Below, piece after piece: positions 1 to 9,618 of a DNA stretch of 64,000 bases. The position numbers were made by a program, and so were the translations under genes. The DNA is from Zygnema cylindricum (lineage: Eukaryota > Streptophyta > Zygnematophyceae > Zygnematales > Zygnemataceae): positions 418,644 to 482,643 of the forward strand of contig JBBHKE010002620.1 in NCBI GenBank assembly GCA_037447655.1, written 5' to 3'. The notes beneath the pieces are model-generated. The model had not been told where the DNA came from. It made no database searches and saw only the letters and a list, made by a program, of their open reading frames with translations. The stretch's first letter is position 1; every line of letters begins with the position of its first letter.

Positions 1-780
1 TTCTTAAGATAATTTTTTTGATTTTTTTTTAAAACAAAACAATTGTTGTACTTTTTTATAACTTGTGTTTCGAATTATTTCAGGTTTCATTAAAATTGAG
101 GTCAAATTTTGTCAAATTCATAACTTTTTCACAATAAATGACATACTTCTTTGTAAAACAGTCGTTAATTTTGTACAAATGAGGTTCTTTAAACAAAAAA
201 ATCAATCTCACGTAAGTTTTTGATAAAATAATTATTCATAGTCTCCCTCAAATTTTTGAGAGCATTTTTAAGTATATTTTTACGTCCAATCTATATATGT
301 ACATATATATATATATATATATAATTATATATATATATATATAAATAATTATATATATATATATATGTATAATTATATAATTATATATATTATACATATA
401 TTTATATATATTTTATGCATTATGTATAAATATTTATGTATATGTGTAAGTATATATATATGTATATATTTTGCGTGTTTTAATTGTTTTCTAGCTGTAG
501 TACCTTCTATTTTTTGTTATCGATTATTTTATTTTTTTAAGAAATAAAATTTGATGTTGATTTTTTTTCCTTCTTATTCTGATATTAATCTAAACTAGAA
601 TATGATGTAAATTTATGAAAGTGCGATTCTATTTTTTAATTAGTGGCATCAAAGTATGATTTAATCTGAATTATTATCGATATATTGCTACTTTTAGTTT
701 CATAATTTTTTCCTCGTGATTTTTCTTGTATTTTTTTTTTTTTTTTTTGGGTAGCATTTCCCAATGGGCCAACGGACTTT
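1..780. other. AT-rich non-coding DNA with TA microsatellite
   Basis: No supportable gene. The stretch is strongly AT-rich, with an interrupted TA dinucleotide repeat at about 295-450 and poly-T runs near 730-748. The short ORF over the TA tract (365-547) is composed of repeat-derived Ile/Tyr/Cys residues and is not considered coding. Confidence 0.7.
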
Positions 781-825
781 AAATTTTACAAAACATTTTG
801 GAGTCTGCAGGTGGTGAAGGATTCT

Positions 826-976
826 CTCCCTTTTCTCTCTCCCTCTCTTTCTCTCCCTCTCTCTCCCTCTCTCTCTCTCCCTCTCTCCCTCTCAATCGCC
901 CTCTCTCTCCCTCTCTTTCTCCCCCACTTTCTCTCTCCCTCTCGCTCTCTCTCCTCTCCCTCTCCCTCTTCCCTTC
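826..976. repeat. CT-rich microsatellite
   Basis: Degenerate CTCTCCC-type pyrimidine tract of about 150 bp. It directly abuts the truncated copia gag start at 979. ORFs on either strand here are low-complexity Ser/Leu or Arg/Glu strings and are not treated as genes. Confidence 0.9.
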
Positions 977-978
977 CC

Positions 979-1368
979 TATTGAATGAGTAGTCATAGCA
1001 GCGGGCAGGAATACAGAAAAGAACAGAAAAGGGCAAGTAAAGTGATTGCCAAGATTGTTGATAAAAATTGTAAAGTTTACAATGAAGACAAAATGCTAAA
1101 GTAGTAACTGAAAGTGTCACGTAGTGTTATCGTGACAGACTGTCCTGTAGCCTACGTGATCCCGAAGGGTCACTTGGCTCTTCCTAGCATGACGAAAGGG
1201 CAAGGTGTCCTTTCGTAAGAAGAAGAAAATATCTAAAAACTGAATCTAAGACAGAGGTGCAGAAAATAGATAACGAAAAGTAAAATGCTAGACTACGTCA
1301 TCTAGCACTAAGTCTAATAAATCAAGTTTGTAGCAAAGGATAATTAGGACGAATCCAGGATTCCAACA
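979..1368 (-). mobile_element. copia LTR plus leader and gag start (left copy)
   Basis: Near-identical to 3810-4200 (by eye about a dozen differences in 390 bp). On the minus strand it starts TGTTGGAATCC at 1368, the usual TG start of copia LTRs, just after a purine-rich AGCAAAGCGTGGGG that would serve as polypurine tract. It does not stop at the LTR end: it continues through the leader into the first codons of gag (start codon at about 996) before running into the CT repeat. It therefore serves as 3' LTR of the element on its right and as 5' end of another, truncated copy on its left. The exact LTR/leader boundary was not determined. Confidence 0.8.
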
Positions 1369-1399
1369 CCCCACGCTTTGCTAGAAACGGAGGCCAGCT

Positions 1400-2135
1400 G
1401 AGGACCGGTGAGCTTCGAATTGAGGCCGAGGAAGAGCCTTGGTCAGAAAATCGGCCATTTGTTGAGTAGTGGGGCAGTGGTAGAAAATAACAGTGCCTGC
1501 AGCAATGGCGTCGCGAGTAAAATGATATTAGATGTCGATGTGTTTCGTCCGGCGATGATGAACTGGATTGTTCATCAAGGCAAGGGCCCCTTGAGAATCA
1601 CAAAAGATAGTGGTTGCAGATGATGGACGGAATTGCAGATTGAGGAGGAGAGAACGACGCCAGAGACCTCCTTGGTGGCGTGAGTGGCAGACATATATTC
1701 GGCTTCAGTTGAGGAGAGGGCAATGGTAGGTTGCCTTTTAGAGGCCCAAGAAACAAGAGCACTGCCGAGTGAAAAACAAACGCCGGTGGTACTGCGACGG
1801 GAATCCAGATCACCCCCCCAGTCGGCATCGCAGTGGCCGACGAGAGCTGGAGGGGAGGAGCCGGTGAAGGTGAGTTTTAAAGTCCTGGTACCTTGAAGGT
1901 AGCGAAGGACTCTCTTGGCTGCAAGGAGGTGGTCAGTGGAGGGGTTGGACACAAACTGACTAAGCTGACCAACAGCGACAGCAATGTCTGGACGGGTTCC
2001 AGTCATTGCGTACATAAGGCTGCCAACTATAGATCTGAACTGATTATGTATATCTCTGGGGACAGGCCTACCAGAGTTTTTAAGGAGTTTGACATTTAGA
2101 TCTAGAGGGGTTGAGATAGGGGAACAATCAGCCAT
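1400..2135 (-). pseudogene. copia RNase H / RT C-terminal region (decayed)
   Basis: The minus-strand translation shows the C-terminal part of a Ty1/copia polyprotein. It has the RT-RH linker (SIVGSLMYAMTGTRPDIA), the RNase H start (GHCDADWGGD) with the TGVCFSLG and STEAEYM motifs, then in another frame IFCDSQGALAL, HHRRTKHIDI and the terminal ADFLTKALPRP. At least one frameshift lies near 1620-1650, and a stop replaces the residue after HIDI. The end at about 1400 is followed within 35 bp by the polypurine tract and LTR, so this is a true 3' end of an element. RNase H removes RNA from the RNA:DNA hybrid during retrotransposition. Not functional as it stands. Confidence 0.85.
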
Positions 2136-2233
2136 GGAAAATCTGGTCAGAATATCACCTATGTATTTTTCTTGGGAAAGGTAAAGAGTCCTAGTGGGAC
2201 GATCCCGACCGACAAAAATGCCAAGGCAATACT

Positions 2234-2917
2234 CTACCCTAGATCTGTCATTGAGAAGTGGGTGTTGAGCATGATTTTGACAAGATGAATGAGAGAAAGA
2301 GAGGGGCCAGCAAGGAGGAGATCATCTACATAGATGACAAGTATGACGAGTGTGTCTGTGGTACCTCGAATGAAGAGGCCAAAATCTGCATCCAATTTGG
2401 AGAAACCCTCACGGAGGAAAATTGCCTCAAGATGCTTGTTCCAAACTCTAGGAGCCTGCTTGAGTCCATAAAGAGGCTTGAGTCCATAAAGAGATTCCAG
2501 GAGACGACATACCAGATGTTCTGTGCCGGGAGACACATACCCTTCCGGTTGATTGAGAAAGATTTCTTCAGTGAGGGAACCGTAAAGGAAGGTGGTCTGC
2601 ACATCCATGTGGTGGACATGCCAGTCTTGGGCAGCTGCAAGGGAGAGGAGAACCCGAATGGAGGTGAATTTCGCAACCGGGGCATAAGTCTCCGTGAAGT
2701 CGACGCCCTCCTTCTGAAGAAATCCTTTAGCCACAAAACGAGCCTTGAATTGGTCAAGAGTTCCGTCGGATTTTGTGTTAACTCGAAAGACCCATTTCCA
2801 TCCGATTACTTTTCTGCCTGGGGGAAGTGAGGTAAGTTCCCAGGTGCCTTTCTGTTGGAGAGACGCAAATTCGGAATCAGTGGCGGCTTTCCATTCGGCA
2901 GCTTGAGGACAGGCCAT
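2234..2917 (-). pseudogene. copia reverse transcriptase
   Basis: A 227-residue open frame matches the copia RT domain: EWKAATDSEFASLQQ, ARFVAKGFLQKEGVDF, ETYAPVAKFTSIR, HHMDVQTTFLYGSL, YGLKQAPRVWN and the catalytic VIYVDDLLLAG. The YVDD box is intact. An 18-bp tandem duplication near 2455-2490 inserts six residues, so YGLKP precedes YGLKQ. The frame breaks at the 3' side before the RNase H part. On its 5' side it connects directly to gag sequence without protease or integrase. Ty1/copia RTs copy element RNA into cDNA in cytoplasmic particles; this copy is a deletion derivative. Confidence 0.88.
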
Positions 2918-2929
2918 GGCAGCAGAGAA

Positions 2930-3825
2930 GGTAAGGGGGACATCAATGGTGGCAGAATTTGCTGTTCCATGACTAAGATGCTGCGCCTGAAGGCGTTCAC
3001 TTCTGCGAGGGGCAGGTGCAGATGTAGGAATTTGGTATGTAGGGTCTTCGGGGTGAACGGGAGAAAGAGAGTAGGGATCAGATTTTGTCCGAGTGAGGGG
3101 TGATGGTGTGGATGGGGGAAAGAATGCAGATGTTGTTCTGGTGAGAGTGGAGGAAGGTAAGGAAAGGGGATTGGTGGAGGGATTCGATTGAGTGGAGGAA
3201 AAGTAGCCAGTGCTACACCAGGAGTCGGGGAAAAATTATGTTTAGTTTCCTCGTGAAGTAAACCGGCCGTGAGAGATGGGATGGTGACAGTTGTAGAGGA
3301 GTTGTCGATAGACGAGATAAAGGCCGAATAGGACGCTGGAAGACCGCCCAAGATGGCCGAAATGATGTCTTCATCCGAGACAACAGCACCGACATTTTTG
3401 AGACGGCCGGCAATTGATTTGATGTTGTTGATGTAGACTTGAATAGATTCGGCAGGATTTTTCTGAGCTGTGTTGAGTTGGCGGCGAAGAAGTAGTGTGT
3501 TTGACCATGATTTGTTCTCATATGCAGTGGACAGAAGCGTCCAAGTATTGTGAGCCGAGGTGGCATCACGAATGAGATCTAGTTGGGAGGGTTCAAGTGC
3601 GAGAACCAGCCTAGAGTGCGCCTCCTCATTTCGAACGAGCCAAGCGGATTTAGCGGCGGCATCGGAAGGTTCCTCTTCGCTTCCGTTTATAATGGACCAA
3701 AGTTTTTTGCGCCGGAAAAGGTGCTCAATCTGAAATTTCCAGCCGTAGCAATCCGTGCCATTGAATTTGGCAACGGTATTCGAACTAACGGGGAGAGGCC
3801 CATAACCTATTGAAGGAGTAGTCAT
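2930..3825 (-). pseudogene. copia gag, fused to downstream RT linker
   Basis: The ORF starts at 3825 (minus) with MTTPSIGYG and continues with copia gag features: KFNGTDCYGWKFQIEHLF, SIINGSEEEPSD, AENTWTLL-like HNTWTLLSTAY, ILGGLPASYSAFISS. About 200 residues of gag are recognisable, to about 3230. After that the sequence becomes the Ser/Pro-rich linker that lies between integrase and RT in the neighbouring element. The CCHC knuckle, protease and integrase are therefore deleted. The start codon sits 3' of a leader shared with both LTR-bearing repeats. Gag forms the particle. The element could move only with enzymes supplied in trans, and its RT is already broken. Confidence 0.82.
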
Positions 3826-4200
3826 AGCAGCGGGCAGGAATACAGAAAAGGACAGAAAAGGGCAAGTAAAATGATTGCCAAGATTGTTGATAAAAAAGGT
3901 AAAGTTTACAATGAAGACAAAATGCTAAAGTAGTAACTGAAAGTGTCACGTAGTGTTATCGTGACAGACTGTCCTGTAGCCTACGTGATCCCGAAGGGTC
4001 ACTTGGCTCTTCCTAGCATGACGAAAGGGCAAGGTGTCCTTTCGTAAGAAGAAGAAGAAAATATCTAAAAACTGAATCTAAGACAGAGATGCAGAAAATA
4101 GATAACAAAAAGTAGAATACTAGACTACGTTATCTAGCACTAAGTCTAATAAATCAAGTTTGTAGCAAAGGAGAATTAGGACGAATCCAGAATTCCAACA
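3826..4200 (-). mobile_element. copia 5' LTR and leader
   Basis: Minus strand, beginning TGTTGGAATTC at 4200. It is the partner of the repeat at 979-1368 and lies immediately upstream of the gag start codon at 3825. The outer flank at 4201 is again a CT microsatellite. Confidence 0.82.
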
Positions 4201-4202
4201 TT

Positions 4203-4455
4203 CCCCCCCCCTCTCTCGCTCTCTCCCCCTCTCTCTCCCCCTCTCTCTCTTCCTACCTCTCTCTTTCTCCCTCCCTCTCTCTCTCTCCTCTGTCTCTCTC
4301 CCCCTCTCCCTCTCTTGAAGAAGGTAAGGGCATGGTGGGCAAAAGAAAGAGATATCAAAGAAAAACACCAAAGATAAGAGAGAGGAGAGTATAGGAGAGA
4401 AAAGGAGAGAAAAGGAGAGAGAGGAGAGAGGAGAGGAGAGAGGAGAGGAGAGTGT
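4203..4455. repeat. CT-rich then GA-rich low-complexity tract
   Basis: CTCTCCC-type repeat to about 4316, then an unrelated 50 bp, then AGAGGAGAG-type purine repeat at about 4375-4452. The two halves are partly complementary and could fold back. The minus-strand ORFs here are low-complexity artefacts. Confidence 0.85.
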
Positions 4456-4630
4456 CCTCGCAAAATGTACAATTCGGAAACAAAGAACAAGAGAGAAGAG
4501 AAGTCGACAAGAATACAAAAAGAGAAGTAAAGGAGAGAAAATGTGTTCTCAATATAATCGGTAAATTGAATGTACAAAAAAAAAATAAAGAGTTTTAAGT
4601 AAAGTACGAGGAAGGAAGTCTCGTTCAAAA

Positions 4631-4640
4631 NNNNNNNNNN
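4631..4640. other. assembly gap (10 N)
   Basis: Ten N bases. The missing sequence between the first copia block and the RT fragment at 4731 is of unknown length, so the relationship of the two copia blocks across the gap is not certain. Confidence 0.99.
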
Positions 4641-4730
4641 GTTACTGTCTAGATCCCCTTCACCTCATAACGGAACCGTAAAAACAACCAGCCCTACCAG
4701 GGTGATCCTGAGAAATGGAAAGGGTTCTCT

Positions 4731-5640
4731 TCATGTATCCACTGTAAGACTGGTCAGAATGTCACCTATGTATTTCTCTTGGGAAAGGTAAAGAGTCCTA
4801 GTGGGACCATCCCGACCAACAAAAATGCCAAGGCAATACTCCACTTCCCCTAGATCTGTCATTGAGAAGTGGGTGTTAAGCATAATTTTGACAAGATCAA
4901 TGAGAGAAAGAGAGGGGCCAGCAAGGAGGAGATCATCTACATAGATGACAAGGAGGATGAGTGTGTCTGTGGTACCTCGAATGAAGAGTCCAAAATCTGC
5001 ATCTAATTTGGAGAAACCCTCACGGAGGAGGATTGCCTCAAGATGCTTATTCCAGACCCTAGGAGCCTGCTTAAGGCCATAAAGAGATTTTAGGAGACGA
5101 CATACCAAATTTTCCGTGCCGGGAGATACATACCCTTCCAGTTGCTTAAGGAAGATTTCTTCAGTGAGAGAACCGTAAAGGAAAGCGGTCTGCACATCCA
5201 TGTGGTGGGCGTGCCAGTCTTGGGCAGCCGCAAGGGAGAGCATAACCCGAATAGAGGTGAATCTGGCAACCGGGGCATAGGTCTCCGTGAAGTCGACGCC
5301 CTCCTTCTGAAGAAATCCCTTAGCCACAAACCGAGCCTTATATCGGTCAAGAGATCCGTCAGATTTTGTTTTAATTCGAAAGACCCATTTCGATCCGATT
5401 ACTTTTCTGCCTGGGGGCAGTGAGGTAAGTTCCCAGGTGCCGTTTTGTTGGAGAGACGCAAATTCGGAATCAGTGGCGGCTTTCCATTCGGCAGCTTGAG
5501 GACTGGACATGGCAGCAGCGAAGGTAAGGGGAGCCGCAATGGTGGCAGAATTTGCCGTTCCATGACTAAGAATCTGCGCCTGAAGTCGTTCACTTCTGCG
5601 AGGGGCAGGGGCAGATGGAGGAATTTGGTATAGAGGGTTC
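4731..5640 (-). pseudogene. copia reverse transcriptase (second element)
   Basis: A 259-residue open frame (4731-5510) is closely similar to the RT at 2234-2917, including HHMDVQTAFLYGSL, YGLKQAPRVWN, VIYVDDLLLAG and DLGEVEYCLGIFVGRD. It lacks the 18-bp duplication of the first copy, so it shows the unaltered arrangement. It ends at a stop at 4731 near YIGDIL, and the RNase H part is not found before the gap. The upstream linker continues into 5640-6012. RT domain otherwise well preserved. Confidence 0.88.
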
Positions 5641-5670
5641 TTGGGGGAAATGGGAGAAAGAGAGTAGGGA

Positions 5671-6012
5671 TTAGATGTTGTCTGAGTGAGGGGTTATGGT
5701 GTAGATAGGGAAATGAATACAGATGTTGTCCGAGTAAGGGGTTATGGTGTAGATGGGGAAAGGAATGCAGATGTTGTCATGGTGAGTAGAGGAAGGTAAA
5801 GAAAGGATATTGGAGGTGGGAGTGGAGGGAGTAAGACTGATTAAAGGAAGGATGACAGAGAGTGGATCAGTAGATTCAAGAGAAGACAGTCCGGAGGATG
5901 AGACAGATTGTGAAGGAGGAGAAATACGCATGGAGTCATAGATTTTTACGATAAAGGGCATTTTATTGAAGGCGACATCTCTACTGAGGACGACCTGATG
6001 CTCTTTTGTCAC
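5671..6012 (-). pseudogene. copia integrase-RT linker, Ser/Pro-rich
   Basis: The open frame starts with the TKEHQVVLSRDVAFNK-type motif typical of the copia integrase C-terminus (RT-proximal 'SRDVxF' box), followed by a Ser/Pro/Thr-rich linker. A stretch of about 36 bp is imperfectly repeated two to three times near 5685-5770 (the GGGGTTATGGTGTAGAT module). It connects integrase (6120-6684) to RT (4731-5640). Confidence 0.7.
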
Positions 6013-6059
6013 CCATATTCGGTAGGATGAATTTGGATTTCGTGCTGTAGCCGACTAAG

Positions 6060-6684
6060 ACGTCGTGTTTGGCGCGGCCGTGTCATTTGCGTGTAGGCGC
6101 CAAGTCTTTTATCGAAGCATCACAACCGAATATTCGAGGTGCGATATGTCCAGTTTGGTGCCAGTCCAAGCCTCATATGGGGTAACAACAAATAACGTGG
6201 AAGTCTGATAGCGATTGCGAATGTTATTCGTCGTGGAAAATGTGGTGGGAAGAGTGGAAAAATGTAACATGGAACGAGCCATGTTGAGGAGGGTAAGGCT
6301 GTACCTCTTTGATACACCATTTTGCTAAGGGGTGTTGGCGTTCGTGGATTGGTGAGTGATGCCGTGAGTTGTAGGGAAGGAGGAGAATTCATTGGAGAAG
6401 TATTCTCCTCCATTATCTGTGCGGATTATTTTAATTTTGACGCAAAGTAAATTTTCGACAATGGATTTATACTCTTTGACTTTTTGGAATGTGTCAAATT
6501 TTTTACGTATGGTATAAAGAAAGGAGTAGCGAGTTGGGTCATCATTGAAAGTGACAAAGTAAAACGCACCAGTGGGGCTAGGAGTGGACATTGGATCGTA
6601 GAGGTCAGAGTGGATTAATTTGAGTGGATTCGGGGTTTTTGGAACTGCTGGAGGGAAATGATGGTCTGGCAAGTTTGCCTTCAA
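6060..6684 (-). pseudogene. copia integrase core (with nonsense and frame breaks)
   Basis: The minus strand encodes the DDE integrase core: LIHSDLYDPM with the first catalytic Asp, AFYFVTFNDDPTRYSF, IKIIRTDNGGEYFSNEF with the second Asp, then HQSTNANTP. The conserved Gln before QNGV is a TAG stop at about 6327. After it the frame reads QNGVSKRY and later MARSMLHF and PYEAWTG, so the core continues with the expected order. The integrase joins cDNA to chromosomal DNA. This copy is inactivated. Confidence 0.82.
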
Positions 6685-7327
6685 CGCAGCCAGAACAAAA
6701 GACTAATTGTTTTTTAGTGAATGGCTCTAAGCCGATGACGAGACCTTTACTAAATTGGTGTAGGCCGGATTGGGACAGGTTTCCATATCGAAGATGCCAT
6801 TTGGATAGAGTGGAAATGGCAAGAGGTTTGGCAATGTTGGTTGATCCAATGGTGGAAAAATAGCGGAGAATGTAGATTGAACCAATTTTAATTCCAAATC
6901 TGACTGTACGATCACCAATAGAACGATTAGTAGTGGAGAAAAAAATGACATTGGTTTGGGAGAAGATAGCTGTGGCGCCTTGATGAAGAGCAGCACCAAT
7001 GGAGAAGAGATTTTTCTTAAGGCCAGGGACAACAAGCACATGAGACAGTGTAATGGAAAAACTGGTTGAAGGGTTTTTTGGCGTGCAAATTTGTCCAAAG
7101 TGTGTTGCAGTGAGGGCAGCGTTGTTGCCAAGGAGTATAGTCATTCGCCGACAGAGAGGAGCAATCGTGGTAAACCAGTCGGATCGATAAGATAGATGGC
7201 GGGAGGCACCGAAATCGACTATCCAAGAATCGGCCGATTCGGAAAAATCGAGAAAGGAAGTCATAGTCAAAGCGTGGCCAAATTCGGATGGAGACAATAA
7301 GCACGGATTGGAAGGATCCATTGTCAA
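6605..7327 (-). pseudogene. copia protease and GAG-pre-integrase domain
   Basis: The 240-residue frame contains the protease start WIVDFGASRHLS, where copia proteases have D-S-G-A, so the residue after the catalytic Asp is Phe. It is followed by VPGLKKNLFSIG, typical of copia protease ends, and WHLRYGNLSQSGL...CSGCVEGK, the zinc-binding GAG-pre-integrase segment. The frame overlaps the start of the integrase. The catalytic-loop change probably abolishes activity. Confidence 0.82.
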
Positions 7328-7690
7328 ATTTTGATTAGGGGGAAGCAGACTATAGGTGTATTGAAGGTACGGATACGGATTGAGAGTCTTTTAGAGTGCA
7401 GATTTGTCCAAAGTGTGTTGCAGTGACCGTCGTGTTGTTGCCAAGGAGTATAGTCATTAACGAACAGAGAGGAGAAATCGTGGTAAATCAGTCGAAACGA
7501 TAAGATAGATGGTGGGAGGCGCCGAAATCAACTATCGAAGATTCGCTTGATTCAGAAAAATTGAGAAGGGAAGTCATAGTCAAAGCGTAGCCAAATTCGG
7601 ATGAAGACGATACGTACGGATTAGAAGGATCCATTGTCAGATTCGGATTAGGAGGAAGCCGACTATAGGTGTACTTAGGGTAGATTTTGA
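7060..7690 (-). repeat. ~310-bp tandem duplication of the copia protease start
   Basis: 7060-7388 and 7389-7690 align throughout, including the GGATCCATTGTCA block and the TTTGTCCAAAGTGTGTTGCAG block. The upstream copy encodes a second, truncated protease start (7488-7697, SSIVDFGASHHLSYR). By eye the copies are roughly 85% identical, so the duplication is not very recent. It leaves the element with one and a half protease domains. Confidence 0.8.
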
Positions 7691-7697
7691 GAGTCAA

Positions 7698-7924
7698 TAG
7701 GGAGCGCTTTGGGAGAGTTTGGTGACCAGGATTATGGGTTGAACAAACGGATTGGTTGGTGAAAAAGGATCACTGGCGGCTGGAAGCAGTTGATGCCAGA
7801 CCGAAGTAGAGATTTCGGTCGGAATTCTGTCCACGTCTAGGCTGTCGTCCATGATTCCCTTGACGACCGTTTTTTTTTTGTAGTACCTGGCAGATGTCAA
7901 TGACGTGGTCCGGCGCACGACAGT
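7698..7924 (-). pseudogene. copia gag C-terminus, remnant zinc knuckle
   Basis: The minus-strand translation contains NCRAPDHVIDIC followed by basic residues. This is the second half of a CCHC zinc knuckle as found before protease in copia gag. The knuckle lacks its first Cys, and the sequence is cut where the gypsy LTR begins. This places the gypsy insertion or rearrangement breakpoint inside gag of the second copia element. The rest of that gag is not seen elsewhere in the window. Confidence 0.65.
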
Positions 7925-8742
7925 TGTCAAGCTTGTATGCATTTTCGACATTTCTGGGGCTTCATTACACCTTGTACGGACTCTCGCGTACGGAGAAAGG
8001 GGGGGACAGCTAACCAAATCAGATCTTTGTATTTTTACCATGGAGCACAGCGCATTTTAGTTCACCTTAAACGGAGGTCGGACTACGGAGTTAGTCCGGT
8101 GCAAAGGTGGCGGCTCCATTACATGGCATCCGTTCTGTGTTAACTCTAGCGGAGGGGTACATTGTGGAACTGCACGCAGCCTTTAAGATTGTCCCGTAGA
8201 TCTTGCTGTTAGCTGTCAGTAGGATGTTAGTTCAGGCCCTACAAATGGGTAAAGCATTTATGACGTTGGGTCAAAGTTAGGCGGTTTCACGTCGAGTCAG
8301 AACTTTGTTGCCCTTTTGTGAATTATAGGAGGACCTTAGGCCGCTAATCCAGCCGGAACTTATCGTCTATATTTTAGCCCTAAGTGTAGTACAGACTGTC
8401 TTGTCTTGTGTCCGTGCGATAACGATGGCTGGCCGCTGATTGGCCTCCCACATTGCTTTGAATTTGGCACTTGCAGTAGGACAAACTCTGATTGTATAAG
8501 GCACTTGGGGCCAAAGAAGACAGGTTGCTTTTTCAGTACTGTCTCCTGAGAAAACCCACAGAGAATGAAATCAACCTTTCTGTTGGAGAACTGTTGCATT
8601 GTGTCGTTGACTCTATTGCCATCTTTGTTTTGGATTGTCTTTTGTGGAGACCGTAGCTCGGGTGGGTGGTTAGCACTATTCTCCCTTTGGGCGGTTTAGA
8701 CATTCGCTGTTTGAAACTTAGAAGAGTTTTGTCGGATCCGTA
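7925..8742 (+). mobile_element. gypsy 5' LTR
   Basis: Homologous to 21200-22019 over its whole length. Shared blocks include GGGGCTTCATT, CCTTAAACGGAGGT, AGTTAGTCCGGTGCAAAG, TAGCTGTCAGTAGGATGTTAG and GTTTGAAACT(T)AGAAGAGT. The copies start at TGTCAAGC. The true 3' end is uncertain because the right copy is interrupted at 22019. By eye the two are about 80-85% identical, so the element is old or chimeric. No genes are supported inside it. Confidence 0.75.
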
Positions 8743-9193
8743 CGGCGGAACCGAGGGGTGAGGGAGACTCATACCTGTCTTTGGGGCCATTGGGAGAGTT
8801 TCCTTCTTCTGGGTTTGGTCATCTTGCACTCCGGGGTATGTTTGCTTGCTTCACCATTATTGTTTACCTATATCTTATTCCATCCTCTGGGGCAAGGTGA
8901 TATTGTTAAACCTGAAAGAGCCGATTTTTATTGTTTCTATAATTCTGCGTGGGAGTTATTTGCGTACTCTTGTGGTCGTCGTGAGGTTTCTGTCCGGAGT
9001 CCTTGTGGGCCGGATCAAACAACTATCCTTCTTTTCTATTATTTGGAGAGTCGTCAGGGTAGTAGCATTTATTCTGCTTCCGGTGGAAAAAGCACAGTAC
9101 TGAAAAAGCCCCTGTCCCCTTTTGTTTAAGAGGATAGCTGTTTAGGGTGGTGGATTTTATCCGAGAGATCTAGCTCATCTGCTCGTGTAAGTC
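8743..9193 (+). other. gypsy leader region
   Basis: Between the recognisable LTR homology and the gag start. No match to any other part of the window. The ORF at 8758-9129 has no recognisable domain. It may contain the end of the LTR and the primer-binding site, but neither could be fixed by reading. Confidence 0.4.
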
Positions 9194-9618
9194 ATGGGCG
9201 GAGGAGAAGCTCAGGATAGGGATCCTTCCGGTGTTAGTCCGGAAGAACAGGAAAGACAAGAAGGGGTGGCACAAGAGGAAGAGTCCCAGGTGCCTGAGGA
9301 ATCGGTCCCTTTCACCTCTGCTTTGAACATTGAACAGTTTCTTAAGCGGATGATGCCCAAGCTGGTTGTCGTCGAGACTCCTCCGAGGCAGACAGAGAGG
9401 TAACCCTCACCTCCACCTCCTCAAGTCTTTTCCCCTGAAAACTTTCCGACGTTGTCCGAGGCCGCCAGGGCTAGGGCCACGGGGAAGGTAGAAAGACAAC
9501 CTTTATCTCCCCGATCTCGTAGAAAGGGTTTGGCTCACAAAGAAGCGGTCCCAAGCCACCCTCCCGAGGTGGTACGTTACACCAGATCCAAGGCTCCTAT
9601 AGTGGAGACATACATGTG
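9194..9618 (+). pseudogene. gypsy gag N-terminal part
   Basis: ATG at 9194 opens a Glu/Gln-rich frame (MGGGEAQDRDPSG). It is interrupted by TAA at 9401, then continues in the same frame as a Pro-rich stretch ending near KAPIVETYM. At 9619 it is cut by the LTR of a nested element. Composition resembles the intrinsically disordered N-terminus of a large gag. No catalytic domain is visible. Assignment as gag rests on its position before capsid-like and zinc-knuckle sequence at 13.8-15.2 kb. Confidence 0.6.

Noticed and set aside
779-1120. ORFs of 64-113 codons over CT/GA repeats (also at 4120-4628, 26929-27261, 29300-30262, 30734-31214, 31562-32151, 32551-32816, 39116-39646, 50010-50502)
   Set aside because: They are open only because the microsatellites lack stops. 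The proteins are Ser/Leu/Pro or Arg/Glu strings with no domain.
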